Positions 1-10,303 of a stretch of DNA of 64,000 bases are shown here, piece by piece. The notes under the pieces were generated by a model, which was not told the origin of the DNA, searched no databases, and saw only the letters and a list, made by a program, of their open reading frames with translations. The DNA comes from Liopterus haemorrhoidalis. Lineage: Eukaryota; Arthropoda; Insecta; Coleoptera; Dytiscidae. Numbering within the stretch: position 1 is the stretch's first letter; the number at the start of each line of letters is the position of its first letter. The stretch is taken from positions 23,008,740 through 23,072,739 of the forward strand of contig OZ020617.1 in the NCBI GenBank assembly GCA_963971575.1, written 5' to 3'. Both the position numbers and the translations under genes were made by a program.

Positions 1-59
1 AGTAAGAATTTTATACATATCTGACAATAAATATAATAAATATGTTTGTACATAACTAT

Positions 60-1650
60 TTTAATTTATACGGTATTCATCTAAATCATACACACATTTA
101 TCAATTAGAAGACGTTTAACACTGTATTTGAATTTGCTGACAGATTTTATGTATTTAATTTTTCAGGCAATAAATTAAAGTAATTGCACCAATTAAAATA
201 TGCTCCTTTTTGGTAACGAGACGAATTGTGAGACTTAGGAACAAGTAGATTTTTTTTCTTGTTGAGTATCCATGATTATTTGTGGAGAAAAGATTCTTAT
301 TTTTGTAATGAAACATGCACAGGGATAAAATGTATTCGGACGGGAGCGTCAATATATCTAATTTTTAAAGACTCTCTACAAGAATCTCTATATTTAATAA
401 AGGCTAGTATTCGTATCGCTGATTTTTATAGTCGAAAAATGCGTTTCTATTCAGTTGACCCCAGTGTATTATATTAAATTTTAAAAGTGAATGGAAACAA
501 GAAAAATATAATGTTCTCATCGTGTTCTCATTACAATGATTTCTTAATGATCTTAACGCGTAGAGACACGAGCTTAATCTTTGATCAAGATAGTTAATAT
601 GAGCGGTTCAATTTATTTGGGAGTCCATAGTGAGACTTGGCAGTTTTACATTCTCTGAAGTTTCAATTTCTTGACCATTGTAAGTTAAGTGGCTATCAGA
701 ATTTATTTTATTCTGAACTGATTTAAAGAAAACACAATTTGTTTTATTTATATTTAAAATTAATTTGTTTTTTTTTATCGGTCCAACTGTGTATGTTACT
801 TAATACTGATTGAAAGTGTGAAGCTAATTCGTAATCTGTTTCGCATTTTATAAGGAAGCTATTGTCATCTGCGAAAGAAGTTATTGTGAAATTTTTTATT
901 TTGATAAAATAATTGGGAAGATCGTTGGAGTAGAATATGAATAAAGTCGGACCAATTACACTGCCTTGTGGCACCCCTATTTCTAAGGGTTGATTTTTCG
1001 AGCGATATGTTTTATTATTAATTCGAATATTTGTATATTGGGATTTGTTCGACAGGAATTATTTTTACTCCAGGGCTTGACCTCGAATTCCGTATCGTTA
1101 CATTTTTATCAGTGAAATGGTTTGATCGACGCAGTCGAAGGCTTTACTTAAGTCTGCGAAGATTCCTAACCCGGCTTTGCACCCATACACTATTTACCAA
1201 ATATCGTTTATGTAATTGAAAAGAGCTGATCTGTTTTTAACAAATCCATGTTGAAGTGGTGACAGAGTATTATAAGTACTGAATTAATTGTTTATTAACG
1301 ACTAATTCTATTATTTTTGAAAAGGAAGATATTAAGCTTATAGGTCTGTAGTTATTTATAATTGTCTTGCTTCCCTTCTTGTATAGTGGCTTTACTAGTA
1401 TACATTTTAATTGTTTGGGAAAGATGCCTTGTTCATATGAAAGATTTACAATATGTGCCAAAGGTGCAGATATGTAGTGCTTACACAATTTATTCAAATG
1501 ATTTGTGATGTCATCAGCACTACAATAGGATTTTTTTAGGTTTGAAATCACTTATATCATAATGAAAGACAGGTGATAGAAAAAAAGTGTTGGTCGACAG
1601 TGGAACATTGGAAGTGATATAGTCGTAATCAATACCTTGGTCAAAATTTG
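60..1650 (-). pseudogene. Jockey-like non-LTR retrotransposon, reverse transcriptase fragment
   Basis: This is a decayed minus-strand RT region of a LINE. Reading from about 1640 down to 1270 there is a recognisable RT start (NNYRPISLISSFSKIIE, with LYKKGS before it). A broken KAFDCVDQ motif lies near 1110-1140, and PQGSVIGPTLFIFYSNDL followed by the catalytic SFADDNSFL lies at about 970-860. Below 740 the reading continues in shifted frames through SLTMDSQINW and LPSEYIL with a typical Jockey C-terminal tail down to about 60. At least three frameshifts and several stops are visible, and the endonuclease and ORF1 are absent. I infer a 5'-truncated dead copy. The family assignment rests on RT motif style, so another Jockey/CR1-group clade is possible. 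Confidence 0.85.
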
Positions 1651-1907
1651 CCCGCATGTCTCTTGTAATAGAGGAAAAGAAGTATATTATTGTGGCGGCA
1701 TTTGGTCCAATAATATTTACATCTCAGTTTGTTTGGACAACGGACACAGCCACCTTATACCTTGCCTCCGCGATATACAGCAAGCTATGAATTCAATGTT
1801 TTTCATGTTGTCATTTTTGGTGTTGCTTAATAAAAATATATTTTAACAGTTTAAAAACTCTAACACTGGCATTCTTCATTTAAAAACTTGGTCATTAAAA
1901 TCCCACA
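1650..1907 (+). repeat. Probable long terminal repeat (solo or 5' LTR)
   Basis: The segment ends in CCCACA three bases before a perfect tRNA-Trp primer-binding site, which is the arrangement at the 3' edge of a 5' LTR. It contains a polyadenylation-like AATAAAAATA near 1830. A plausible TG start is at 1657 (TGTCTCTTG), just beyond the end of the upstream LINE. No second copy of this LTR lies in the window, so this is an LTR plus leader stub and not a whole element. The exact left boundary is a guess. Confidence 0.5.
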
Positions 1908-1910
1908 TAT

Positions 1911-1928
1911 TGGTGACCCCGACGTGAT
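1911..1928 (+). promoter_or_regulatory. Primer-binding site complementary to tRNA-Trp
   Basis: TGGTGACCCCGACGTGAT is the exact reverse complement of the 3' 18 nt of eukaryotic tRNA-Trp including CCA. Such sites prime minus-strand DNA synthesis in LTR retroelements. The position, three bases after a CA-ended segment, supports that role. The sequence after it (1929-2100) looks like a non-coding leader and no gag reading frame follows. Confidence 0.75.
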
Positions 1929-2600
1929 TCAAAATATCAACGTGGAGAACTAATTGCAATTTTCTTTTATTTCAATCATTATATTAAATCTGTGTTAGTG
2001 TCGAGTGTTTCTGACAACGGTGAGCAGTGGCAATAAAAATGTTCAGTGTAAGTAACTTTAATCACCTCGAACAAAACATTTTAAAATGGTGCGTGCATTT
2101 AAATATTATACTAACAATAAATGATTAACAGTAAATTTCAAACAATTACAACTAAAATAAACAAAATATACTCAGATATAAAAACTGTTGACTAGCTAAT
2201 GCTAAGAATGGCATGCGTAACATATTAATTAACCTCTTATTGCGGATACTACAATAAAACACAATCAATGGGCAGATTTACTAAATGAAAACCATAAACA
2301 AAATTATCTTAGAGTAAATAATTATGTAGACACCACTAGAGTTTTCTAAATCTCGCAGAGGGTAAAATTGGCTAGTCTCTATCGACTAGGACACACAAAT
2401 TAACAATAATTATTATAGGCAAGCGTCGTAAATGCTAACAAATAATTATTATTTATACAATTGATTATATGAATGTAACATGCATTAGCAAATTTCAAGT
2501 GCATGACTATAAAGCCGTAAAAACGGGCAATCTGTAGAGTGTATCAGATGCACACACATTCTAGTAATTTAGGGATTGTAAGATCCTAAATCGCAAATGA
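1929..2600. other. Non-coding AT-rich stretch after the primer site
   Basis: The first 100 bases may be retroelement leader. From there to the mariner fragment I see no open frame with recognisable similarity, no tandem repeat and no RNA gene. Confidence 0.4.
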
Positions 2601-2670
2601 AAACTAACAATTATTCCAAACACGTGGTTTTGGAGACAAAGGAAGTAATGTACTAAGTGAGAAATAATGT

Positions 2671-3162
2671 ATGCCGAATCGCTTTGGAAAAAAGACAATG
2701 CTCTGTACTTGGTGGGACCAAAAGGGTGTGGTCTATTATGAATTGTTAAAACCTGGTGAAACAGTTAATACCCAACGCTACCAACAACAACTGATCGAAT
2801 TGAACCATTCGCTGCTCATAAAACGACCAGAATATGAAAGAAGACAGCACAAGGTAATCTTTCTTCGCGATAACGCTCCATCACATAAGGCAAAAGCAGT
2901 TTGCAACACATTGGAGGCACTCAAGTGGGAAGTGCTACCCCCCGCCGCTTACTCACCAGACTTGGCCCCTTCAGATTACCACTTGTTCGCATCGATGGGT
3001 CACGCACTTGCCGAGCAGCACTTTTGTTCATATGAAAATGTGAAAGAATGGCTAGATGAATGGTTTGCGGGGAAAGGGGAAGAGTTCTACTGGCGACGTA
3101 TTCACAAATTGCCTGCAAGATGGGAAAAATGTATAACTTCTAATGGAGCATACTTTGAATAA
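2671..3162 (+). pseudogene. Mariner transposase, C-terminal two thirds (5'-truncated)
   Basis: The frame encodes the catalytic core and tail of a Tc1/mariner-superfamily transposase, the enzyme that cuts and pastes the element at TA sites. It starts inside the family sequence (NRFGKKTMLC, WWDQKGVVYYELL). The second catalytic Asp is in LRDNAPSH and the third in YSPDLAPSDYHLF. Exactly 34 residues separate them, so this is the DD34D mariner signature. The end WEKCITSNGAYFE is the usual mariner C-terminus, followed by a stop at 3160-3162. The N-terminal paired-like helix-turn-helix domain and first catalytic Asp are missing. The piece is open for 163 codons, but it cannot be a functional transposase. 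Confidence 0.92.
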
Positions 3163-3216
3163 ATAAACTTTTACTGTTCTTTTGAGTTTAATGTGTTTTA
3201 GTTTAAAAAAAAATCC

Positions 3217-3237
3217 GCCTTTCATACTTGTAGACCT

Positions 3238-3239
<2 letters not shown>
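3217..3239 (-). repeat. Mariner 3' terminal inverted repeat
   Basis: Read on the minus strand this begins CCAGGTCTACAAGTATGAAA, the form expected of a mariner terminal repeat. It lies about 55 bases beyond the transposase stop and abuts TA, the canonical mariner target. No matching 5' repeat is visible, in keeping with truncation of the element. Confidence 0.7.

Positions 3240-3322
<83 letters not shown>
3240..3322. repeat. (TA)n microsatellite, about 41 units
   Basis: An uninterrupted TA dinucleotide run directly adjoins the mariner 3' end. Because mariner inserts at TA, the tract may be the target or may have expanded from the duplicated TA. Confidence 0.95.
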
Positions 3323-3326
<4 letters not shown>

Positions 3327-3777
3327 AGGGTGTTTGGGTGTTTGTTTGAAACGGGGCACCCCGAAAATCTCTTTTATTTGTAAAGATACAAAAAATATTC
3401 AGAACAAAAGTTAAACTAGACAAAAAGGCCCATCTAAAGGTTACTAAACTCCATTCACAATAAATATGAGATGACGTCACACTTGGTTAATTTAAGTACC
3501 AACGTTATGGTATGTTTTAATCAACATCAATCCATAACTCAGTTAGTACATTTATTTATTTAATGTTGGTATTTTTTTCCAGTGTTGTCAGGTTGCTTGT
3601 TTAGTGAGGTTATATTTTATTATTTTTCAATTTTACTGTAATAAAAATGTCCAAAGCTCTTAGTAGCCGTGCTCAAAGGATGGTTTTGTCTCTTATTAAT
3701 TATTTTGAAAGATAATTAATTTGATTTTAGGAAAGCATGTTACTGTCGACATTATTAATATAAAATTACACGAAAGG
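3323..3777. other. Unassigned sequence between mariner and tandem array
   Basis: No gene, RNA or clear repeat boundary is visible. Open frames here are short and without recognisable motifs. Confidence 0.4.
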
Positions 3778-4803
3778 GGTACCTTAGTAAACTACCATTT
3801 CTAACAGAGTGATTAAGACTAATATTTAAGGGTTTTTTAAAACTCATAAAAGAGTAGTAAATATCAAATTTTAGCTTGATCGTAGCAATAGTTTTCGAGA
3901 TATTGGTTGAGTTATTTTTTAAAAAACTGCAATGGTACCCTTGTAAACTACCATTTCTAACAGAGCGTCTGAGTCCAAAATTTAAGGGTCTTTTAAAACT
4001 CATAAAAGAGTATTAGATATCAAATTTTAGCTTTAGCGAAGCATTAGTTTTAGAGATATTGGTAGAGTAAATTTTTAAAAATTGCAATGGTACCTTTGTA
4101 AACTACCATTTCTTACAGAGCGATTGAGACCAAAATTGTAGGGTTTTTTAAGACTCATAAAAGAGTATTAGATATCTAATTTTAGCTTGATCGAAGCAAT
4201 AGTTTTCGAAATATTGGTAGAGTAAATTTTTAAAAATTGCAATGGTACCTTAGTAAACTACCATTTCTTACAGAGCGATTGAAACCAAAATTGTATGGTT
4301 TTTTGAGACATATAAATAAATATCAGATATCTAATTTTAGCTTGATCGAAGCAATAGTTTTCGAGATATTGGTAGAGTAAATTTTTCAAAATTGCAATGG
4401 TACCTTAGTAAACTACCATTTCTAACAGTGCGTTTGAGTCGAAAATTTAAGGGTTTTTTAAAACTCATAAAAGAGTTTTAGATATCAAATTTTAGCTTGA
4501 TGGAAGCAATAATTTTCGAGATATTGGTAGAGTAAATTTTTAAAAATTGTAATGGTACATTAGTACACTACCATTTCTAACAGAGCGTTGGAGTCTAAAA
4601 TTTAAGGATTTTTTAAAACTCATGTAAGAGTATTATATATAAAATTTTAGCTTGATCGTAGCAATAGTTTTCGAGATATTGGTAGAGGTAACTTTTTAAA
4701 AATTGCAATGGTACCTTAGTAAACTACCATTTCTTACAGAGCGATTCAGACCAAACTTTAAGGATTTTTTAAAACTCATAAAAGAGTAATAGATATCAAA
4801 TAT
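3778..4803. repeat. 155-bp tandem satellite array, about 6.6 copies
   Basis: The word GGTACC or GGTAC followed by a conserved TAAACTACCATTTCT block recurs at 3778, 3934, 4089, 4244, 4399, 4554 and 4710. This gives periods of 156, 155, 155, 155, 155 and 156. Each monomer also carries AAAACTCATAAAAGAGTA, TTTTAGCTTGATCGAAGCAA and TTTTCGAGATATTGGTAGAG blocks. The last copy stops about 93 bases in. Copies differ by scattered substitutions. The monomer length is close to a nucleosome footprint. Arrays of this size are known inside some Helitron-related elements, but I see no Helitron ends. Confidence 0.95.
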
Positions 4804-6134
4804 GATGGGTGATATTTCTATAACGTACTTTTATTTGTATATTGTGTTTGTATATTTTAGAAGGTTTTATAATTTGTAATGTAAGTGAACAAAAACAATA
4901 TTTAATTTTGTATATAGGTCTATAAACAAATATTATATATGATTAATAAAATATGTTCTGTTTACATTTGTTACGTTTTTTTTTTTTTTTTGTAATTTTA
5001 ACCTACAGGTCTGTTACGTAGAACGGTTTATTATCATCGAAAAGTAATTTTAACCTACTCATGAAATTTACACTTGCAGCTAGCGGCAATAAACTGTTTG
5101 ACTGGAAATAATATTTGAATATTCATTATTCGAAACAAAATTGTATCTAACATCTGAAATTCAAAAATTTCTATTCGAATAATAAAAAATTTGACTCTTT
5201 ATCATTGCTTTCCGATATCATTTAGTGAGAACCGAACCCGCTGTGTCAATGTAACACTGGGCGAAAAATTAAAGATTAAAAACTAAATTGTATAAAAAGT
5301 ATTAAAAGAACACAACACATTTCTAAAAACAAATATTTCTGATGATTCTTATACACTGAAATTTATTTATTTTTTTTTTAAATACTACATTACACACTTA
5401 ATATAATATAAACCATAAATTTCGCGACAAATCGGTTAGAAAGAACTGCTGTGCATCATAATTTACATTAATTCCTTTCCTCTATAGGAAATATAGGTTT
5501 TCAATATATTTTTAGAAGTTTTTCGATATAACCTAACTTTTTTGACAGTTTACGAATTGGCAACAAGGTGAGATTTTCAACTGTGACGTCATTTCAAATT
5601 TACGATAAATGGACTTTATAAGAATTCTGAGGCACTTCCGGTTTCACCGGAAATGATGTCAACTTTTGATCTAGCATAAGGAATCGATAATTTTACATTT
5701 TTTTCCTAAAAGTACATTAAATTAGCTTTACAATGACACCAAAAAATCATATTTTTATGTTAACCATTTCAAAATGGCGACCATTTATTTACAAAATAAT
5801 AATCAACATAAGTTTTACAAAGTTGAAAGTAGGAAGCTTTGAAAACAATAAAAAAAGAAACAAAATATCCTATTTGAAAATATTCAAAATATTCAAAAAT
5901 AAACTATTTGACTATTTAGAAGAAAAAAAAGCAAAATAAAATATTAAACTCTTGTTATTTATAAATTATTTAATTGAAAAATTAAAATTTAAGTTATTTC
6001 ATGTTATTTCATATAATAACTAGTTATCTTGATTAGATGAGTTACGTCCGTAAGTTAGTAATTATAGTTGAAGGTAATGGGATTCGGACCAGTCAGAAAA
6101 TAAAAACAAATTTATATATGTATATATATATATA
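4804..6134. other. AT-rich non-coding stretch
   Basis: No gene is supported. A short palindromic motif CACTTCCGGTTTCACCGGAA sits at 5633-5652. A (TA)n tract at 6113-6134 is the target of the next element. A 68-codon frame at 5733-5939 is low-complexity Lys/Ile/Phe sequence and is most likely fortuitous. Confidence 0.5.
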
Positions 6135-6307
6135 TGTTAGGGTCAAAGTAGTTCTTGGACCTCCTTTGTAATATGTTGCGTTAGTAACCATAACATAATG
6201 ACATGTATGTGACAGATTGTAAATAGACGTAGTAATAAACGCTTATATGTGCATGGATTTGTGTGTTTTAATTGATATTATCATGAACGCTATAAAGCGT
6301 TCTATCA
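6135..6307 (+). repeat. Left (5') LTR of the non-autonomous element
   Basis: It starts TGTTAGGGTCAAAG and ends GCGTTCTATCA. It includes AATAAACGCTTATATG, a likely polyadenylation signal, and a small hairpin GAACGCTATAAAGCGTTC next to the end. It is identical to the right LTR except for one substitution and one inserted base near position 14. Confidence 0.9.
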
Positions 6308-6320
6308 TCAGAAGTGGGAT
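6308..6320 (+). promoter_or_regulatory. Probable primer-binding site complementary to tRNA-Leu
   Basis: TCAGAAGTGGGAT directly follows the LTR. It is complementary to the 3' acceptor/T-arm sequence ATCCCACTTCTGA of eukaryotic tRNA-Leu (CAA-type isoacceptors). The bases that would pair with the terminal CCA are not present, so the primer may anneal slightly inward or the site may have drifted. Confidence 0.6.
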
Positions 6321-8013
6321 GCCTACACCTACAACTAATTTAGGCGAGTTTTTGTTGTTCCATACATAAAATATTTTGAAAATGATTAAAATGAAAAAAA
6401 AAAAATGACAGAAAGATTGACAGTTCAAAAATACATTGAAATGTCAAAATTGGCTGACAAGAGTTTTTAAAATGGAAAACATAAGTGCTATATTATAATT
6501 AAACTGTAAAAAAATAATTAACCCCAAAACATTGCGTACCCATATTATGGTGAGCCACAGTGATACGTAGAAGTTGAAATGTTCTAGAATGAATTTGGAT
6601 AAAGTACATTAAAACTTATAGCAAGGACTGGAAAACACTACAAGATGCAAATAAATTTTCCGATAACATTTCAAAGGTTAAATAAAGAATAAGCTAAAGG
6701 TAGTATAGAAATTTGACGCCAAATTATAAGAGAATAATGAGGTATGGTATTTCTAATTTGTTCTTGATAATTTAGAAATTTTGGATAAAGACTTAACAAG
6801 GTAATTCAAAGAGTTTTTGTTGGAGTTTTTGTTAATTATATTCCTTGTATGGAATCATATTAGATAAGATTATATTTTGCATTGGCAGATGACAGATGAC
6901 AAATGTCAGATGACAGATGACAATGGACAGATAATAGTAGTTGTTATTTTTATTTTGTCAAACAGTTTTACCAAGTTTTTTGTGTAATTTTTCTAAATTT
7001 TGCATTATGAATTACTGAATTATGGTCTCAATAAAAGTGTGTTATTTCTTTACGAAATATATTGAAACTTGCGCGTATGCTAAATATCACGGGTAGTTAC
7101 ATTTTAAATACGCAAATCAAACAGTTTTATTATTATTATGAGTATGCTAAAAAGAAAAGATTTTGTAATTTCAGAAAACAAGCTTTTACAGAAACGCAAA
7201 TTTAAAAAAAAAATTAAATCAAAATGAACGTATACATTTTAGCTCTCCCAAGTTCAATAATACAAAAGTACTAAGTTAAGTTTTTAACTGATGTGGTAAT
7301 TGTGGAAACACAGACAAAAATTGAGAGCCGAAAGGTGTCAAAGTTGTCTTGTAAGGTGTCTAAGATGTCTTGCTCTTAGGTCTGTACTAATGGTACATAT
7401 TGGACGAAAGTGCTAATATAAATGACAGATTTTACAATTGATGCACATGCTATGTAATACTAATGTGAACGATTTAATACTGTGTACATTGCTTGCTCAG
7501 ATCTTTTGTTACAGCTATTGCAGGTTTAGAACATATTTTAGAACCGGGAGATAAATTCATTTAATGTATTCTTTGTTCTTTGGAGATCTTCAACAAGGAC
7601 TAAAACAGTGGGAACCGTAGGGTTCTGCTTAATTTGACTTATTTTACCAGTGAGATTGATAACAGATCAAGGTGTAGTTTACCTGAAATGGCAAATGTAA
7701 TGATCTGAATATAAATAATAATAAAAAATGTCAGAATGGACGAGCGTTTGTCTATTGACAGACAAATAGTACGAAAGTAACTAGTTAGACGATGATGATT
7801 AAAAGTGGAAAGAGACATATTATTGCTTTGATTAAATGAGAAGGCACGATGCGTGTGGGATAATAAGGTACTGAGTAGGAAGCAGCGACAGTCACTGAGC
7901 TTGTTGGGTACTGTAGACAACCTGTATTGAAATGAACTGATTGATAGTTGATTTGAGAATTGATAGCTTGTTGAGTACCGCAAGACACACTGGTCGTTTT
8001 TTTTTTTGTTGGC

Positions 8014-8440
8014 TCTGGATGGTCAGGGACCTCAAAGAGTTCAAGGGAACTCTGGATGGTCAGGGACCTCAAAGAGTTGTGTTTGTTTTGTTTGACTCTG
8101 GATGGTCAGGGACCTCAAGGAGTTCAGAGGAACTCTGGATGGTCAGGGACCTCAAGGAGTTCAGAGGAACTCTGGATGGTCAGGGACCTCAAGGAGTTGT
8201 TGGACCTAAAATGGTCGTGTTTGTCTTGTTGACTCTGGATGGTCAGGGACCTCAAGGAGTTGTTGGACCTAAAATGGTCGTGTTTGTCTTGTTGACTCTG
8301 GATGGTCAGGGACCTCAAGGAGTTCAGAGGAACTCTGGATGGTCAGGGACCTCAAGGAGATGTGTTTGTTTTGTTCGACGCTGAATGTTCAAGGACCTCA
8401 AGGAGTTCAGTGAAACTCTGGATGGTCAGGAACCTCAAGG
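8014..8440 (+). repeat. Compound minisatellite, ten copies of a 27-bp core
   Basis: The core CTGGATGGTCAGGGACCTCA followed by AAGGAG recurs ten times. Copies are joined by alternating linkers: short GTTCAGAGGAACT units, longer GTTGTGTTTGTTTTG units, and a GTTGTTGGACCTAAAATGG unit present twice in tandem. The ninth copy has diverged (GCTGAATGTTCAAGG). The array is open in one plus frame for about 140 codons, but the product would be repetitive, so I do not call it a gene. Confidence 0.95.
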
Positions 8441-8507
8441 AGACGGGCAAAACAAACATTATATTTTCGTTTACTCTGTTTTATTTTGCAGTTATTAAAT
8501 TCTGAAG

Positions 8508-8627
8508 ATGCCGCGAGGACGTGGCAGGAGCAGGACGGCCGTGTTAGGATAAAAAGTTGTTTTATTTTTCAGTTAAATTTAGATCATGCCGCGAGGACGC
8601 GGCAAGATCAGGACGGCCGTGTTAGGG
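8508..8627 (+). repeat. Tandem duplication across the 3' LTR boundary, with RG-rich mini-ORFs
   Basis: A block starting ATGCCGCGAGGACG and running through GACGGCCGTGTTAGG occurs at 8508-8547 and again at 8586-8627, an offset of 78 bp. The second copy runs into the 3' LTR, so the first copy carries the first seven LTR bases. Each copy is preceded by a pyrimidine-rich TTTTGCAG or TTTTTCAG and opens an ATG frame, MPRGRGRSRTAVLG in the first. Whether either is translated is unknown. Confidence 0.7.
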
Positions 8628-8793
8628 TCAAAACTAGTTCTTGGACCTCCTTTGTAATATGTTGCGTTAGTAACCATAACATAATGACATGTATGTGACA
8701 GATTGTAAATAGACGTAGTAATAAACGCTTATATGTGCATGGATTTGTGTGTTTTAATTGATATTATCATGAACGCTATAAAGCGTTCTATCA
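8620..8793 (+). repeat. Right (3') LTR of the non-autonomous element
   Basis: This is the 174-bp direct repeat of 6135-6307. It ends TCTATCA and is followed at once by TATATATA. Confidence 0.9.
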
Positions 8794-8820
8794 TATATAT
8801 ATATATATATATATACATAT
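8794..8820. repeat. (TA)n microsatellite, right side of the target tract
   Basis: This TA run matches the one left of the LTR element (6113-6134). The element evidently landed inside one TA microsatellite. Confidence 0.85.
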
Positions 8821-9298
8821 ATTTTAATCAGTACGGCTACTTAATTTACACACCTCGTATGTACGTACTATTTAAAATTTTAATTGTTAATTTAATAAAA
8901 TTTAAATGGTTGAATATAAATATAAATAAAATAGTTTTACACATTTTGTGGACCATTATTCGATTATTGAATTATAACTAAAACCCCAACTCGACATTCA
9001 GATTCAACCCCCTTAATTACTTGATTTACCAAAATGATTTATCAATATAAAACGAAATAACCGATGCGTTTTATTGCCGGAATTTTCAAAACATTTGCAA
9101 GTCTATTCAATTATGTTATCTGTAAACAGATATTGAGGTTTTGGGTTAAATTAGGAATTCTGCATGTTATGAACTTTTTTATTTTCGAATGTATAATTAT
9201 TTATACATAGATAAGTAACAAAATAAAAAGGAATATAATGAAATAATTGGGAAATTATGTATTTCAATGTTCTATTGTATTTAGTTTATCTTATGAAA
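8821..9298. other. AT-rich non-coding stretch
   Basis: I see no gene, RNA or repeat boundary here. Confidence 0.4.
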
Positions 9299-10020
9299 AT
9301 TGATGTGAAGTATTAATTTTCACACATTTCAGGATTTTATAGGTATTTAGTAAGTGATAACAAATTTTGGTATCTACATTATAAAAATTATAAATTTCGA
9401 CAACTTTTAAAAGAAGATAGCACGTGCTTCTATCTAAAGACTTAAATCGTACTTCGGATGCAATAGCATCAAAATCCAGCTATAGATATCCAGTGGTCCG
9501 TCAGTGGTCGTCAGATAGCTTTAAAATCGATAACTTTCGAAATAATTATCAGATAAAAATTCCTGTTGTACTATTATGGTTCTCATTAATGTGTATTGTT
9601 AATTTTTCCTACTACTAATTTTTTCAGATTTTTGATTAACCCTGGGTTATAAAGTGCGGGACAAGTGTTTTTTTTTTAATTTTATGTTTGGCTAAATTCG
9701 TGTTTTTCATGTTTTTTAATTTTTTTCCATAATTTATGTCTCAGTTTCATTTTGATCTTTTTTTTTTTTTTAATAATAACTGTTTTTAACGACACAAAAA
9801 TTCCTGTTAAACTATTCCGGATTCCCATCAATGTACATTATTGAGATTTTTTCAGAGCTTCAGACCAACCCCTATCGGAAATAAAGTGGGGGCAAACGTT
9901 TTTTGAAGCGTTATTGGCAAAAATTCTATGAAAATATTTGATTTTTCAAAAATAAAATGTTGTTAGATAATTTATGTATTAAGGTTTTTTTTGATACCCC
10001 ACTCAAAATTTTATAAAAAA
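9299..10020 (+). repeat. Diverged copies of a dispersed repeat shared with 37.7-38.6 kb
   Basis: TGATGTGAAGTATTAATTTTCACACATTTC at 9300 matches 37749. AATTCCTGTTGTACTATT (about 9559) and AATTCCTGTTAAACTATTCCGG (about 9799) both match 38340, with a shared downstream order of TTTTTTCAGA, a GTGxGGGACAA-like block and TTTTTTTGATACCCCACTC. Two copies of the downstream module lie in tandem here. The terminal inverted repeats of the 37.7-kb copy are not present. Confidence 0.7.
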
Positions 10021-10087
10021 TATTTATTTATTCGTTACATACCTTTTTGTTTATATATTTCCCGCTTTCTCTACCCTTTCTAGTTTC

Positions 10088-10143
10088 CCATGGTGAGTTT
10101 AGTCAACACTTAGCGATAGCTGTTGCGTTAATTTGAATCTTAC
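10088..10143 (+). repeat. Left terminal inverted repeat of Harbinger
   Basis: This matches the reverse complement of the right terminus, including GTCAACACTTAGCGATAGCT and TTGCGTTAATTTGAATCTTA. Confidence 0.85.
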
Positions 10144-10303
10144 TCTTAGTTTTAGTCTTGGCTTTCATCGTCTTGAATGAGTACGGGTTTATACAATGTT
10201 TTAACGAGTTTTAACTTTTAACAAGTAACCAATGAAACGTCGAGTTTAACGCACGCGCTTAGTATCATTTTTCTAAATGTCAAAAAATTAAAATTTTTGG
10301 TTA

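Larger units (their letters stand above)
6135..8793 (+). mobile_element. Non-autonomous LTR retrotransposon (TRIM/LARD-like), structurally complete
   Basis: The element is 2.66 kb long and bounded by direct repeats of 173 and 174 bp that begin TG and end CA. It sits in a (TA)n tract that supplies TATA on both sides, consistent with a short target-site duplication. A tRNA-Leu-like primer site follows the left LTR. The interior has no open gag, protease, integrase or RT frame on either strand. It holds a (CAGATGA)n-like patch at about 6886-6935 and a ten-copy minisatellite at 8014-8440. The two LTRs differ only by AAAGTAG versus AAAACTAG, so the insertion should be recent. It must depend on proteins from another LTR element. 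Orientation follows the primer site. Confidence 0.85.

Noticed and set aside
3778..4803. A CRISPR array
   Set aside because: Repeats are whole 155-bp tandem monomers with no unique spacers, in a eukaryotic context.
5733..5939. A small Lys/Ile-rich protein
   Set aside because: Low-complexity AT-driven frame with no motif or context.
7639..8384. Open frames across the minisatellite on both strands
   Set aside because: They follow the 27-bp repeat and its complement; no domain or codon signature is seen.
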